A stretch of DNA of 64,000 nucleotides from Rhizobium sp. BK376 (GCF_004341625.1 NZ_SLZG01000021.1:1-64000), one strand, 5' to 3'; shown: positions 42,342 through 53,365, counted from the first letter of the stretch. Numbers and translations: made by a program. The notes: generated from the letters alone by a model not told the origin.

Positions 42342-43589
42342 ATGACTGGCGACAACTCCGCGCAGACATCGCGCAGCCAAATGACCGCGGCATCGGCGGC
42401 GACTGCTCCCATTGCCGCGCCTCGACTTATCACCTTGATTTTGCTTTCGGCCCTCTCGGTGCTGCCGGTCAACATGACCCTGCCGTCATTGCCGAATATC
42501 GCGGCTACATTCCACGCCGATCCCGCGCTTATCAATCTTTCGGTTGCCGGCTTTGCGATCTTTACGGCCCTGACCGAGCTTGTGGCCGGCGCGATGTCGG
42601 ATCGATATGGGCGCCGGGCGGTGGCGCTGGCAGCGATCTCCATCTTCGTCCTCGCTTCCCTCGGCTGTGCAGCCTCCACCGATATCGGCACCTTTCTCCT
42701 GTTTCGAATGCTGCAGGCGGCGATCGGCGCCTGCTTTTCCATCTCTCTCGTCATCGCCAGGGAAACCTCCGGCGAGCGCCAAGCCGCAAGCAAATTCGGC
42801 TACCTCGCGGTCGGATGGGCAATTGCACCCCTGCTCGGCCCGACATTCGGCGGATTGTTGGACGAGTTATTCGGCTGGCGGGCATGTTTTCTTGCCCTGG
42901 CTCTCCTTGGCGCGGCGGCACTTGCTCTCTGCAGCCGCGAATTGAAAGGGCCGGCCACGCATGCATCCGAACCTCGCCGGAATTATCTCACGTCATACAG
43001 GCAGTTGCTGGGCTCGGCGCGATTCTGGGCCTACACGCTCTGCATGATCTGCTCGATGGGAACGTTCTACGTCTTCCTGGGAGGAGCGCCCCTGGCCGTC
43101 GGCAACTCGCTCAATGGATCCAGCACGCAGCTCGGCCTTTACATGGGAATGGTCCCGGCAGGCTTCATTCTCGGCAGCTATCTGACCGGCCGCTACGCGT
43201 CGCGATTTCAGCGGGGCACAGTGGTCGTCGTGGCGCGGTCGCTCACCTGCATCGGGCTGCTCGTCGGCCTCGCCCTGTCGATGTCGGGGGTAACCCACAT
43301 CCTGGCATTCTTCGGACCCTGCATGTTCATCGGCATCGGCAATGGCTTGACCATGCCTGCAGCCAATACGGGCGTCATGTCGGTTCGCGCCAATCTCTCC
43401 GGAACCGCCGTCGGGCTGGCGGCCGCAATGCGCATTGCCGGCGGCGCGCTCGTCTCGTCTATTGGAGGTCTGTTTTTGGCAGAGCAGCATGCTGTCCTGG
43501 TATTGTTCGGCATCATGCTCACGACAGCGTCGCTGGCACTGTCGGCGGCTCTGGTCGCCGCGATCATTGATCGGAGGATTTCCGAGTAG
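42342..43589 (+). CDS. Bcr/CflA-type MFS efflux transporter
   Basis: 415 aa with twelve hydrophobic segments. The MFS motif A is GAMSDRYGRRAVALAAI, and the early LPSLPNIAATFHAD is typical of the Bcr/CflA subfamily that exports drugs and, in some cases, amino acids or peptides. The Val/Ile/Leu leader upstream suggests that expression follows branched-chain aminoacyl-tRNA charging, which is unusual for this family. Confidence 0.88.
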   Translation: MTGDNSAQTSRSQMTAASAATAPIAAPRLITLILLSALSVLPVNMTLPSLPNIAATFHADPALINLSVAGFAIFTALTELVAGAMSDRYGRRAVALAAISIFVLASLGCAASTDIGTFLLFRMLQAAIGACFSISLVIARETSGERQAASKFGYLAVGWAIAPLLGPTFGGLLDELFGWRACFLALALLGAAALALCSRELKGPATHASEPRRNYLTSYRQLLGSARFWAYTLCMICSMGTFYVFLGGAPLAVGNSLNGSSTQLGLYMGMVPAGFILGSYLTGRYASRFQRGTVVVVARSLTCIGLLVGLALSMSGVTHILAFFGPCMFIGIGNGLTMPAANTGVMSVRANLSGTAVGLAAAMRIAGGALVSSIGGLFLAEQHAVLVLFGIMLTTASLALSAALVAAIIDRRISE

Positions 43590-43631
43590 AAAATCCCTGT
43601 CGTCCGGGACCGATGTCGCAACCGCGTCTTA

Positions 43632-44633
43632 TCAACGGCCGGGCAGGACCCGGTTCGGCGGCCGATGCCCGTCCATGAAGGCGCGGATATTGATGATCAC
43701 CTTGTCGCCCATGTCGATGCGGCTCTCGATCGTTGCCGAGCCCATATGCGGCAGCAGCACGACCTTGCCCTCGTTGGCGAGCTTGATCAGCTTGGAGTTG
43801 ACCATCGGCTCGTTTTCAAAGACGTCGAGCCCGGCGCCGGCAATCTTGCCCTCGCGCAGGATCTTGATCAGGGCGGCCTCGTCGATGACATCGCCGCGCG
43901 CGGTGTTGACGATATAGCTCGTCGGCTGCAGCAGCGCGAGGCGGCGGGCGGATATCAGATGAAAGGTCGCCGGCGTCGAGGGGCAGTTGACGGAAACGAT
44001 ATCGACGCGGGCAAGCATCTGGTCGAGGCTGTCCCAGTAGGTCGCCTCCAGCTCGTCCTCGGTCGCCGGGCTGACGCGCTTGCGGTTGTGATAGTGGATC
44101 GACAGGCCGAATGCCTTGGCGCGGCGCGCAACCGCGGTGCCGATCCGGCCCATGCCGACAATGCCGATCCGCTTGCCGGCGATTCGCCGGCCGAGCATCC
44201 AGGTCGGCGACCATCCGGCCCATTCGCCGGGCTTGTCGGTCAGAACCCGCGAGCCCTCGGCCAATCGGCGCGGCACGGCGAGGATGAGCGCCATGGTCAT
44301 GTCGGCCGTGTCTTCGGTCAGCACGTTCGGCGTGTTGGTGACGGTGATGCCCTTGCGGGCGGCAGCCTCGACATCGATATGATCCGTGCCGTTGGAAAAG
44401 CTGGCGATCAGCTTCATCTGCGGCCCGGCCTGCTCGACCATGTCGGCGTCGATTCGGTCGGTCACCGTAGGGACCAGCACGTCAGCGCTCTTGATGGCTT
44501 CGATCAGCTCCGGCTTCGAGCGCGGCGTATCGTCGATATTGAGTTCGGCATCGAAGAGTTCGCGCATCCGGGTTTCGACAGCGTCGGGCAGTTTGCGCGT
44601 GATGTAGACCTTCGGCTTTTTCTTCGTCGTCAT
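43632..44633 (-). CDS. D-2-hydroxyacid dehydrogenase (glyoxylate reductase-like)
   Basis: 333 aa. NAD(P) loop GIVGMGRIGTAVARRAK near residue 160, the Arg of NTARGDVIDE, Glu of FENEP, and His of LLPHMGSAT. SFSNGTDHID fits GyaR/glyoxylate-hydroxypyruvate reductases. It ends 43 bases from the convergent MFS gene. Confidence 0.88.
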   Translation of the reverse strand: MTTKKKPKVYITRKLPDAVETRMRELFDAELNIDDTPRSKPELIEAIKSADVLVPTVTDRIDADMVEQAGPQMKLIASFSNGTDHIDVEAAARKGITVTNTPNVLTEDTADMTMALILAVPRRLAEGSRVLTDKPGEWAGWSPTWMLGRRIAGKRIGIVGMGRIGTAVARRAKAFGLSIHYHNRKRVSPATEDELEATYWDSLDQMLARVDIVSVNCPSTPATFHLISARRLALLQPTSYIVNTARGDVIDEAALIKILREGKIAGAGLDVFENEPMVNSKLIKLANEGKVVLLPHMGSATIESRIDMGDKVIINIRAFMDGHRPPNRVLPGR

Positions 44634-44809
44634 GGCGACTTGCGATGCCTTGTTTAGATGTCTTTAACCAACAAGAACGATAATTTAACCGTTCCGGGCA
44701 TTTCTACCAGACCCGCCGGCGAAGACAAATAAAACTCGCGAGCACTGGCCGATTTGCAGGGGCAGGGGTGCGCACTTCATCAGTCCACCTTGGTCACTAC
44801 GAGCGATCC

Positions 44810-44853
44810 CAGCAAAAGTGCGCGGCAGTTTTGCGTTCGGGATTGCCGGAAAC
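44810..44853. repeat. Diverged copy of the 19.3-kb dispersed repeat
   Basis: GATCCCAGCAAAAGTGCGCG followed by GCAGTTTTGCGTTCGGGATTGCC matches the first half of the repeat at 19261 (GATC/ATTC variants of the same arms). It lies just upstream of the SH3-protein start and may hold part of its leader. Confidence 0.5.
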
Positions 44854-44874
44854 GAAGAGCGAACGGAAATCCCC

Positions 44875-45414
44875 ATGCGTGGCAAAGTCCTGAAGTCCTG
44901 CGCTGTCCTGGCAATCGGCGTAATGCTCGCTGCCGCCAATGCCCATCTTGCCGAGGCTCAGGCCGCAAAGGGTCCGAGCGGATTGCCGCTTCCGCGATTC
45001 GTCACGCTGAAATCGAAGCGCGTCAACCTGCGTATCGGACCGAGTTCCGATTATGCGGTCTCCTGGCTCTATCTCCGTCAGGGTCTGCCAGTCGAGATCA
45101 TCCAGGAATACGATAACTGGCGCCGCGTTCGTGATTCGGATGGCACCGAGGGCTGGGTCAACCAATCCCTGCTGTCGGGACAGCGCTCGGCGCTGGCCGC
45201 CCCATGGATGAAGGGCAAGGGCAAGAATATCTACGTCAACATGCGCCGCGATCCGCAGCCCTCGAGCTCGATAATCGCCAAGCTGGAGCCTGGCGTGATG
45301 ATGCATATCCGCGAATGCACGGGCGACTGGTGCTTCGTCAATGCCGACTCGTCCGAAGGCTGGGTGGCGCAGTCCGAAATCTGGGGCGCCTACCCAGGAG
45401 AGGCCTTTAAATAA
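44875..45414 (+). CDS. Exported protein with two SH3-like domains
   Basis: 179 aa from the ATG at 44875. Signal peptide MRGKVLKSCAVLAIGVMLAA with likely cleavage after AEAQA. Two bacterial SH3 repeats follow: LKSKRVNLRIGPSSDYAVSW... GWVNQSLLSG and NIYVNMRRDPQPSSSII... GWVAQSEIWG. Such domains bind the cell wall. The 3' end overlaps the adenosine kinase gene by 8 bases on the opposite strand. Confidence 0.85.
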   Translation: MRGKVLKSCAVLAIGVMLAAANAHLAEAQAAKGPSGLPLPRFVTLKSKRVNLRIGPSSDYAVSWLYLRQGLPVEIIQEYDNWRRVRDSDGTEGWVNQSLLSGQRSALAAPWMKGKGKNIYVNMRRDPQPSSSIIAKLEPGVMMHIRECTGDWCFVNADSSEGWVAQSEIWGAYPGEAFK

Positions 45415-46399
45415 GGCCCGTTTCGCGTGCCGCGTCGGCAAGCGAAACGGTCGGCCTCGGGCCGATCTGTTGGATGACGATACCGGCGGCAAGGCAGCCG
45501 AGCTTGCCGCAATCTTCCAGCGAGCGATCCTGCGTATAGCCATAGAGGAAGCCAGCGGCAAAGAGATCGCCGGCTCCAGTCGTATCAACCAGTTCCTTGA
45601 GCTCGATAGCGTCGACGCGGTAGCGCTCGTTGCCGCGCAGAATGACGGCGCCGTGTTCGCTCATGGTGACGGCGGCGATTTTGCAATCGGCCGCGATCTT
45701 CGTCAGTGCTTCTTCGAAATCGCGCGTCTCATAAAGCGCAAGCGCTTCCTCGCGATTGGCAAACACGATATCGACGGTGCCCGACCGCATGAGGTCGAGG
45801 AACTCGCCGCGGTAGCGATCGACGCAGAAACTGTCCGACAGAGTCATGGAGACTTCGCGGCCATTCGCATGGGCGATGCGGGCGCATTCGCGGATGGCTT
45901 CCTTGGCGCGTGGCGGATCCCAGAGATAGCCTTCGAAGTAGGTGACCTTGGCATCAGCCACGACGTCGGCCTCGACGTCTTCCGGTCCAAGCTCGACGCA
46001 GGCGCCGAGATAGGTGTTCATCGACCGCTCGCCGTCTTCGGTGACGAAGATCATCGACCGCGCCGTGGGCGGAAACGTGCCCTTCGACTCGGTTTGATAG
46101 TGCACGCCCTGGGCACGGATATCGTGGGCAAAGATCTCGCCGAGCTGATCCTCCGCAACCTTGCCAAAATAGGCAGCCCTGCCGCCGAAATTCGCAACGC
46201 CCGCCGCCGTGTTGCCGGCACTGCCGCCGGACGCTTCCAGCGCCGGTCCCATTCGCGAATACAACAGCTCGGCGCGCTCGGCGTCGATCAGGTTCATTGC
46301 AGCTTTGGTGATACTGTTGTCGATCAGGAACTGATCATCGCAACGGGAGATAATGTCGACGATGGCATTGCCAACGGCCAGTACATCGAAACGTGTCAT
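45407..46399 (-). CDS. PfkB-family kinase, probable adenosine kinase
   Basis: 330 aa from the ATG at 46399 (a TTG precedes it). The two PfkB signatures are GGSAGNTAAGVANFGGRAAY and DTTGAGDLFAAGFLYGYTQ, the latter with the catalytic Asp. Close relatives in rhizobia are annotated as adenosine kinases; another nucleoside or sugar could be the substrate. Confidence 0.85.
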   Translation of the reverse strand: MTRFDVLAVGNAIVDIISRCDDQFLIDNSITKAAMNLIDAERAELLYSRMGPALEASGGSAGNTAAGVANFGGRAAYFGKVAEDQLGEIFAHDIRAQGVHYQTESKGTFPPTARSMIFVTEDGERSMNTYLGACVELGPEDVEADVVADAKVTYFEGYLWDPPRAKEAIRECARIAHANGREVSMTLSDSFCVDRYRGEFLDLMRSGTVDIVFANREEALALYETRDFEEALTKIAADCKIAAVTMSEHGAVILRGNERYRVDAIELKELVDTTGAGDLFAAGFLYGYTQDRSLEDCGKLGCLAAGIVIQQIGPRPTVSLADAARETGLI

Positions 46400-46539
46400 C
46401 AAGAAGGGATCCCGGAAAACTGTGATAGCCGGTATCCGGTAATATCTATTTTTGCGAAGTTTGAAAGAAAAACATTGCGCTAGCCCAATAGGTAATTCGC
46501 AATAGTCATTTCCCTGTCACTTTCGAACTGTAAATTTTT

Positions 46540-46709
46540 AATCAAGCGAACCGGCATGTAGCGGAGCAATCTCTCGTTGTCGGCGGCGGGGACATGATGT
46601 CCTTTATCTCATCGGTATGCGACGCTGACCACGGATGAACTGGCAGCCTGCAACCGGGAGCAGTCCGGCAAAGCCGGATGCGGAAAAGCGGGCAAGGCCC
46701 GCTTTTTTT
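46540..46709 (+). ncRNA. Candidate small RNA with its own terminator
   Basis: A 383-base gap ends with two compact hairpins on the plus strand: TCCGGC-aaa-GCCGGA (46664-46678) and AGCGGGC-aag-GCCCGCT followed by TTTTTT (46687-46709). No plus-strand gene lies within 1.1 kb upstream, so the terminator implies an independent transcript of perhaps 150 nt. A GGACATGATGTCC palindrome is also present at 46590-46602. I could not match it to 6S RNA or another family. The 5' end is a guess. Confidence 0.45.
46684..46709 (+). terminator. Orphan intrinsic terminator
   Basis: AAAGCGGGC-aag-GCCCGCTTT with a T run of seven. It stands 73 bases before the hydrolase start and has no gene upstream on its strand. 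Confidence 0.8.
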
Positions 46710-46782
46710 GCGTTTGCGGTTTCGCTTTCGTGGCATCCTTCAAAGCCAGAACTCCATGGGCATTCATGGATGGGAGGATGGT

Positions 46783-47664
46783 ATGAAGTCTATCAAAGCT
46801 GGCGTCCTCGATATTGCCTATGCGGAATTCGGTCCACGGGATGGCGTTCCGGTCATCCTGCTGCATGGCTTTCCCTATGACACCAACGCCTATGCCGACG
46901 TTTGCGGAAGGTTAAGTGATCGCGGTCTGCGTTCGGTCGTTCCGTCGCTACGCGGCTACGGCGATACACGCTTCCTTGCGGCGGCAACGCCGCGCTCAGG
47001 GCAACAAGCCGCGCTCGGCGCGGATTTGTTGGCACTGATGGACGCGCTTTCGATCCCGAAAGCCATTCTGGCCGGCTACGACTGGGGCGGGCGCGCGGCC
47101 TGCATCGTTTCGGCACTTTGGCCGGAGCGAGTGTCGGGCCTCGTCAGTTGCGGCGCCGGCTACAACATTCAGAATATCGCCGCGGCGGGCATGCCTGTTC
47201 TGCCGGAAGAAGAGTATCGCTATTGGTATCAGTATTATTTTCATTCCGAGCGCGGCCGCATCGGCCTCGACATCAATCGCCGCGCCTTGTGCCGCCTGAT
47301 TTGGAAGCTCTGGTCGCCGAATTGGGCCTTTGATGAGGCGACTTTCGAGCGTAGTGCCGCATCATTTGACAATCCGGATTTTGTCGATGTCGTGATCCAT
47401 TCTTACCGGCATCGCTTCGGTCTGGCGGCGGGCGATCCCGCGTTCGATACCATCGAGTCGCTGCTCGCGCGACAGCCGGACATTATGGTGCCGACAATCG
47501 TGATGCAGGGTGACGCCGACGGTGTGGATCCGCCAGCAGCTGAAGACGCTGCGGCTTCCCATTTCAAGGGGCGCTATGAACGGCGTATCCTTCGCGGCAT
47601 CGGTCACAATCTGCCGCAGGAGGCGCCGGCCGCCTTCGCGAATGCCATTTTGTCGCTGATCTGA
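46783..47664 (+). CDS. Alpha/beta hydrolase
   Basis: 293 aa from the ATG at 46783, which has GGGAGGA in front. HGFPYDTNAY is the oxyanion region. The nucleophile position in AGYDWGGRA is Asp, as in epoxide hydrolases and dehalogenases. The closing His is in GIGHNLPQEAP. The nucleophile Asp points to an epoxide hydrolase or haloalkane dehalogenase type. Confidence 0.85.
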   Translation: MKSIKAGVLDIAYAEFGPRDGVPVILLHGFPYDTNAYADVCGRLSDRGLRSVVPSLRGYGDTRFLAAATPRSGQQAALGADLLALMDALSIPKAILAGYDWGGRAACIVSALWPERVSGLVSCGAGYNIQNIAAAGMPVLPEEEYRYWYQYYFHSERGRIGLDINRRALCRLIWKLWSPNWAFDEATFERSAASFDNPDFVDVVIHSYRHRFGLAAGDPAFDTIESLLARQPDIMVPTIVMQGDADGVDPPAAEDAAASHFKGRYERRILRGIGHNLPQEAPAAFANAILSLI

Positions 47665-47678
47665 TGGACGGAGCAACA

Positions 47679-47704
47679 AAAAAGCCCGACTGTAGCCGGG
47701 CTTT
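47679..47704. terminator. Bidirectional terminator between hydrolase and cycM
   Basis: AAGCCCG and CGGGCTT arms with A6 on the left and TTT on the right; the minus-strand T run is the stronger one. Confidence 0.8.
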
Positions 47705-47727
47705 CGAGGATTGGACGTACAGTTCGC

Positions 47728-48327
47728 TCAATTCGTCGCGGCAGGTGCGGCGGCCGGAGCAGCATTCGCATCCGGCAACGGTTCCGGCGTATCGGCGAGC
47801 GTGCGCAGATAGGCGATGACGTCGGCGCGATCGGTTTCCTTCGGCAGGCCGGCAAAGCCCATTGCGGTTCCGGGAATGAACTTCTTCGGCGCCATCAGGA
47901 AGTGGTAGAGGTGGTCGTAGGTCCACTTTTCCGTGCTGCCCTTGGAGAAGTCCTTGATGCCAGACGAGTAGCCGAAGCCCTCATGCGAAGCGATCGGACG
48001 GTCGACGACGCCGTAGAGATTCGGGCCAACCTTGTTCGGTCCTCCTTTGGTCCCGTCATGACAGGCCTGACACTTCTTGAAGATGGTTTCGCCGACCTTG
48101 GCGTCGGCCTTCTGCAGCAGCTGTGCGATCGGCGTTTCCGGCTTTGCGGCCTCGCCCTTGTCGCCGGCTCCGCCGGATCCTGCACTCTCATCCGCAACAA
48201 TGGTGAAACCGGGCTTTTCCGGCGCTTCCGTAGTGAAGATCGCGCCTGACACGAGCGAGACCGACTTCAACACGAAAAGCGTGGCCAGAAGTGCTCCCAC
48301 ACCCATGTTCACGTAGGATGAATTCAT
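47728..48327 (-). CDS. cycM: Membrane-anchored cytochrome c (CycM type)
   Basis: 199 aa. A non-cleaved N-terminal anchor (VGALLATLFVLKSVSLVSGAIF) precedes an Ala/Pro/Glu-rich linker. The single haem site is CQACH near residue 96. The axial Met is probably in PGTAMGFAG. In rhizobia CycM carries electrons from the bc1 complex to the aa3 oxidase. Confidence 0.92.
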   Translation of the reverse strand: MNSSYVNMGVGALLATLFVLKSVSLVSGAIFTTEAPEKPGFTIVADESAGSGGAGDKGEAAKPETPIAQLLQKADAKVGETIFKKCQACHDGTKGGPNKVGPNLYGVVDRPIASHEGFGYSSGIKDFSKGSTEKWTYDHLYHFLMAPKKFIPGTAMGFAGLPKETDRADVIAYLRTLADTPEPLPDANAAPAAAPAATN

Positions 48328-48479
48328 CTGCTATGCTCCCCTCGCCTCCGACAGAAACTGCCGGCCCATCTTGAATTCGGCCGAAACCTATGTCTTTTGC
48401 CTTTTCCTTGCAACTCTCTAAATCGTCTCACCCATGAGACTTTTTGACACTTTTGCGGCGGGAACAGAAGGCCAAGACA

Positions 48480-49235
48480 ATGACTCATCCCCACATCGAC
48501 AATACGCTCGTGCTCATTCCTGCCCGTTTGGCCTCGACTCGCCTCCCGGGCAAGCCGCTCGCCGATATTTGCGGCCTTCCGATGATCGTACAAGTCGCCA
48601 AAAGAGCGCAGGAGGCGGCAATCGGTCGCATCGTCGTTGCCGTCGACCATCAGGACACGTTCGATGTGGTGGCGAAGGCGGGATTCGAGGTCGTCATGAC
48701 CCGCGAGGACCATCAATCCGGCTCCGATCGCATTTACGAAGCCCTGTTGAAGGTTGATCCGGACGGTCGCGCCGAGTTCATCGTCAACGTCCAGGGCGAT
48801 CTGCCGACGATCGATCCGGAAACCGTGCGCGCCGCGCTGCGTCCGCTGGAAAATCCCGCTGTCGATATCGGCACGCTGACGACGGAGATCGAAGACGAAG
48901 CCGACAAGACCGCGCCGCATATCGTCAAGATCGTCGGTTCGCCCATCTCGGAAAGCCGCCTGCATGCGCTCTATTTTACACGCACGACCGCGCCCTATGG
49001 CAACGGCCCGCTCTATCACCATATCGGGCTCTATGCCTACCGCCGTAGCGCGCTCGAAAAATTCGTCAGCCTCAAGCCGTCGACGCTCGAAAAGCGCGAA
49101 TCACTGGAGCAGTTGCGGGCGCTGGAAGCCGGCATGCGCATCGATGTCGAGATCGTTGACACGGTTCCGCTCGGTGTCGATACTCCCGCCGACCTTGAAA
49201 AGGCCCGCCTTATCCTTTCCGGCGCCTCTCTCTGA
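48480..49235 (+). CDS. kdsB: 3-deoxy-manno-octulosonate cytidylyltransferase
   Basis: 251 aa from the ATG at 48480. The CTP-binding start LVLIPARLASTRLPGKPLAD and the QGDLPTIDP and HHIGLYAYRRSALEKF motifs are typical. It activates Kdo for lipopolysaccharide. pheA follows 24 bases later. Confidence 0.95.
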   Translation: MTHPHIDNTLVLIPARLASTRLPGKPLADICGLPMIVQVAKRAQEAAIGRIVVAVDHQDTFDVVAKAGFEVVMTREDHQSGSDRIYEALLKVDPDGRAEFIVNVQGDLPTIDPETVRAALRPLENPAVDIGTLTTEIEDEADKTAPHIVKIVGSPISESRLHALYFTRTTAPYGNGPLYHHIGLYAYRRSALEKFVSLKPSTLEKRESLEQLRALEAGMRIDVEIVDTVPLGVDTPADLEKARLILSGASL

Positions 49236-49259
49236 CGCCCCTCTGATGGATTGTCTTCC

Positions 49260-50114
49260 ATGATCAAGCTGACCAACAAAATTGCCTTCCAGGGCGACTT
49301 CGGCGCCAATTCCGATATGGCCTGCCGCGATATGTTTCCGTCCATGGAGCCGCTTCCGTGCCAGACCTTCGAGGATGCATTCATCGCCCTCGACAACGGC
49401 GACGCCGATCTCGCGATGATCCCGATCGAGAATACGATCGCCGGTCGAGTGGCCGATATTCACCATCTCCTGCCCGAATCGCGCCTTCATATCGTCGGCG
49501 AATATTTCATGCCGATCCGCTTTCAGCTCATGGTGTTGCCGGGCGTGAAGAAGGAGGAGATCCGCACGGTTCACAGTCATATCCACGCGCTCGGCCAATG
49601 CCGCAAGATCGTGCGCGCCAACGGCTGGAAGCCTGTGATCGCCGGTGACACGGCGGGTTCGGCAAAGCTCGTCAAGGAAACGGGCGACCGCAGCATGGCG
49701 GCACTGGCTCCGCGCCTGGCGGCGGATATGTATGGGCTCGAGATCATCGCGGAAAACGTCGAGGACGTCGAAAACAACATGACGCGCTTCGTCGTGCTCG
49801 CCCGCGACGAGGAATGGGCCGAGCGCAAGACGGACGAGGAGAAGATCGTCACCACCTTCGTCTTCAACGTCCGCAACATTCCGGCAGCGCTCTATAAGGC
49901 GCTCGGCGGTTTTGCGACCAACAACATCAACATGACGAAGCTCGAAAGCTACCAGCTCGGCGGCAAGTTCGTCGCGACGCAATTCTATGCCGATATCGAG
50001 GGACATCCCTCCGATGCGAATGTGCGCCGCGCGCTGGAGGAACTACGGTTCTTCTCGGAGAAAGTCCGTATCCTCGGTGTCTACAAGGGACATCCGACGC
50101 GGGGACTGCTCTGA
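49260..50114 (+). CDS. pheA: Prephenate dehydratase
   Basis: 284 aa from the ATG at 49260 (a TTG three codons earlier is weaker). The catalytic domain has KIAFQGDFGANSDMA and NNMTRFVVLAR (the TRF motif). The ACT domain has FNVRNIPAALYKALGGFATNNINMTKLESYQL, with a variant ESRP motif (ESYQ) for Phe feedback. A monofunctional enzyme without chorismate mutase. Confidence 0.94.
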   Translation: MIKLTNKIAFQGDFGANSDMACRDMFPSMEPLPCQTFEDAFIALDNGDADLAMIPIENTIAGRVADIHHLLPESRLHIVGEYFMPIRFQLMVLPGVKKEEIRTVHSHIHALGQCRKIVRANGWKPVIAGDTAGSAKLVKETGDRSMAALAPRLAADMYGLEIIAENVEDVENNMTRFVVLARDEEWAERKTDEEKIVTTFVFNVRNIPAALYKALGGFATNNINMTKLESYQLGGKFVATQFYADIEGHPSDANVRRALEELRFFSEKVRILGVYKGHPTRGLL

Positions 50115-50160
50115 TCGCAGGCATACCCTCCGGCAATTGTCGGAGCTAAGGGAACGAAAA

Positions 50161-50187
50161 AAGCCGGAGCGACACCCGCTCCGGCTT
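50161..50187. terminator. Bidirectional terminator between pheA and dnaJ
   Basis: AAGCCGGAGC-gacaccc-GCTCCGGCTT, with A run on the left and TT on the right. It serves the convergent pheA and dnaJ genes. Confidence 0.85.
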
Positions 50188-50224
50188 TCAATGTTTCAGG
50201 GGCAGCCGCGTCTGCGGCGCCCTG

Positions 50225-51364
50225 TCAATCGCTTAGCGTATCAAAGAAATCCTTCATCCGGGCAAAGAAGCCGGTCGATTCAGGATTGTTGTCCTTCGAG
50301 GAAATCTGCTCGAACTCCTGCAGCAATTCGCGTTGGCGCTTGGTGAGCTTCTGCGGCGTCTCTATCTGGATCTGGATGTAGAGATCGCCGACCTGGCTGG
50401 AGCGCAACACCGGCATGCCCTTGGCTTTCAGTCGGAATTGCTTGCCCGCCTGGGTGCCCTCGGGGACGCTGACGCGCGACTTGGTGCCATCGAGCGTCGC
50501 CACGTCGAAAGTGCCGCCAAGCGCTGCCGTCGTCATCGAGATCGGCACGGCGCAATAGAGGTCAGCCCCATCGCGCTGGAAGAACTCATGCGGCTTGACC
50601 GACAGGAAGATGTAGAGATCGCCGGAGGGACCGCCACGCAGACCAGCTTCGCCTTCGCCCTGCAGGCGGATGCGGGTGCCGTCTTCGATCCCTGACGGGA
50701 TGTTGACGGAGAGCGAACGCTCTTCGGTCACGCGACCCTGGCCATGGCATTTGCCACATGGATCGGGAATGATCTGGCCGCGGCCATGGCAGGTCGGGCA
50801 GGTGCGCTCGATCGAGAAGAAGCCCTGGGCAGCGCGGACGCGGCCCGAGCCCTGACAGGTGCCGCAGGTTTTCGGCTGCGTGCCCGGCTTGGCGCCGGAG
50901 CCGGAACAGACGTCGCAGGTGATCGAGGTCGGAACGCGGATCTGCGCCGTCTTGCCCGCAAAGGCCTCTTCCAGCGAGATTTCCATGTTGTAGCGAAGAT
51001 CGGCGCCGCGCTCACGTCCGCCTGACGAACGCTGCCGCTGGCGGCCGCCGCCCATCATCTCGCCGAATATATCCTCGAAAATATCGGAAAAACCGCCGCC
51101 GCCCGCAAAGCCGCCGCCACCGGCGCCCATGCCGCCATGCTCGAAAGCCGCATGACCGTAGCGATCATAGGCTGCCCGCTTCTGCGGATCCTTCAGCGTT
51201 TCGTAGGCTTCGTTCAGTTCCTTGAACTTGCGTTCAGCTTCATGATCGCCAGGGTTCTTGTCCGGATGGAACTTCATCGCCAGCTTGCGAAAAGCGCTTT
51301 TCAGCTCCTTCTCATCCGCCGACCTGCCAACACCCAGAGTTTCGTAATAGTCCGCTTTTGCCAT
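50225..51364 (-). CDS. dnaJ: Chaperone protein DnaJ
   Basis: 379 aa from the ATG at 51364. J domain with HPDKNPG (the HPD tripeptide), Gly/Phe-rich region (residues about 75-115), four CxxCxGxG zinc repeats (about 140-205), and the C-terminal client-binding domain. It stimulates DnaK. It follows dnaK by 84 bases, with no terminator between them. Confidence 0.97.
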   Translation of the reverse strand: MAKADYYETLGVGRSADEKELKSAFRKLAMKFHPDKNPGDHEAERKFKELNEAYETLKDPQKRAAYDRYGHAAFEHGGMGAGGGGFAGGGGFSDIFEDIFGEMMGGGRQRQRSSGGRERGADLRYNMEISLEEAFAGKTAQIRVPTSITCDVCSGSGAKPGTQPKTCGTCQGSGRVRAAQGFFSIERTCPTCHGRGQIIPDPCGKCHGQGRVTEERSLSVNIPSGIEDGTRIRLQGEGEAGLRGGPSGDLYIFLSVKPHEFFQRDGADLYCAVPISMTTAALGGTFDVATLDGTKSRVSVPEGTQAGKQFRLKAKGMPVLRSSQVGDLYIQIQIETPQKLTKRQRELLQEFEQISSKDNNPESTGFFARMKDFFDTLSD

Positions 51365-51448
51365 ATAAGGAATAGACCCCGGAAATGGATTTCCGGCTGC
51401 CATCGGCAGCCGGATCTAAGTTTCCGCAGAACCGTTTAAGGTTCGTGC

Positions 51449-53365
<1,917 letters not shown>

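Noticed and set aside
46540..46709. 6S RNA
   Set aside because: No long closing stem with a central bubble can be drawn, and the 3' part folds into two short hairpins instead.
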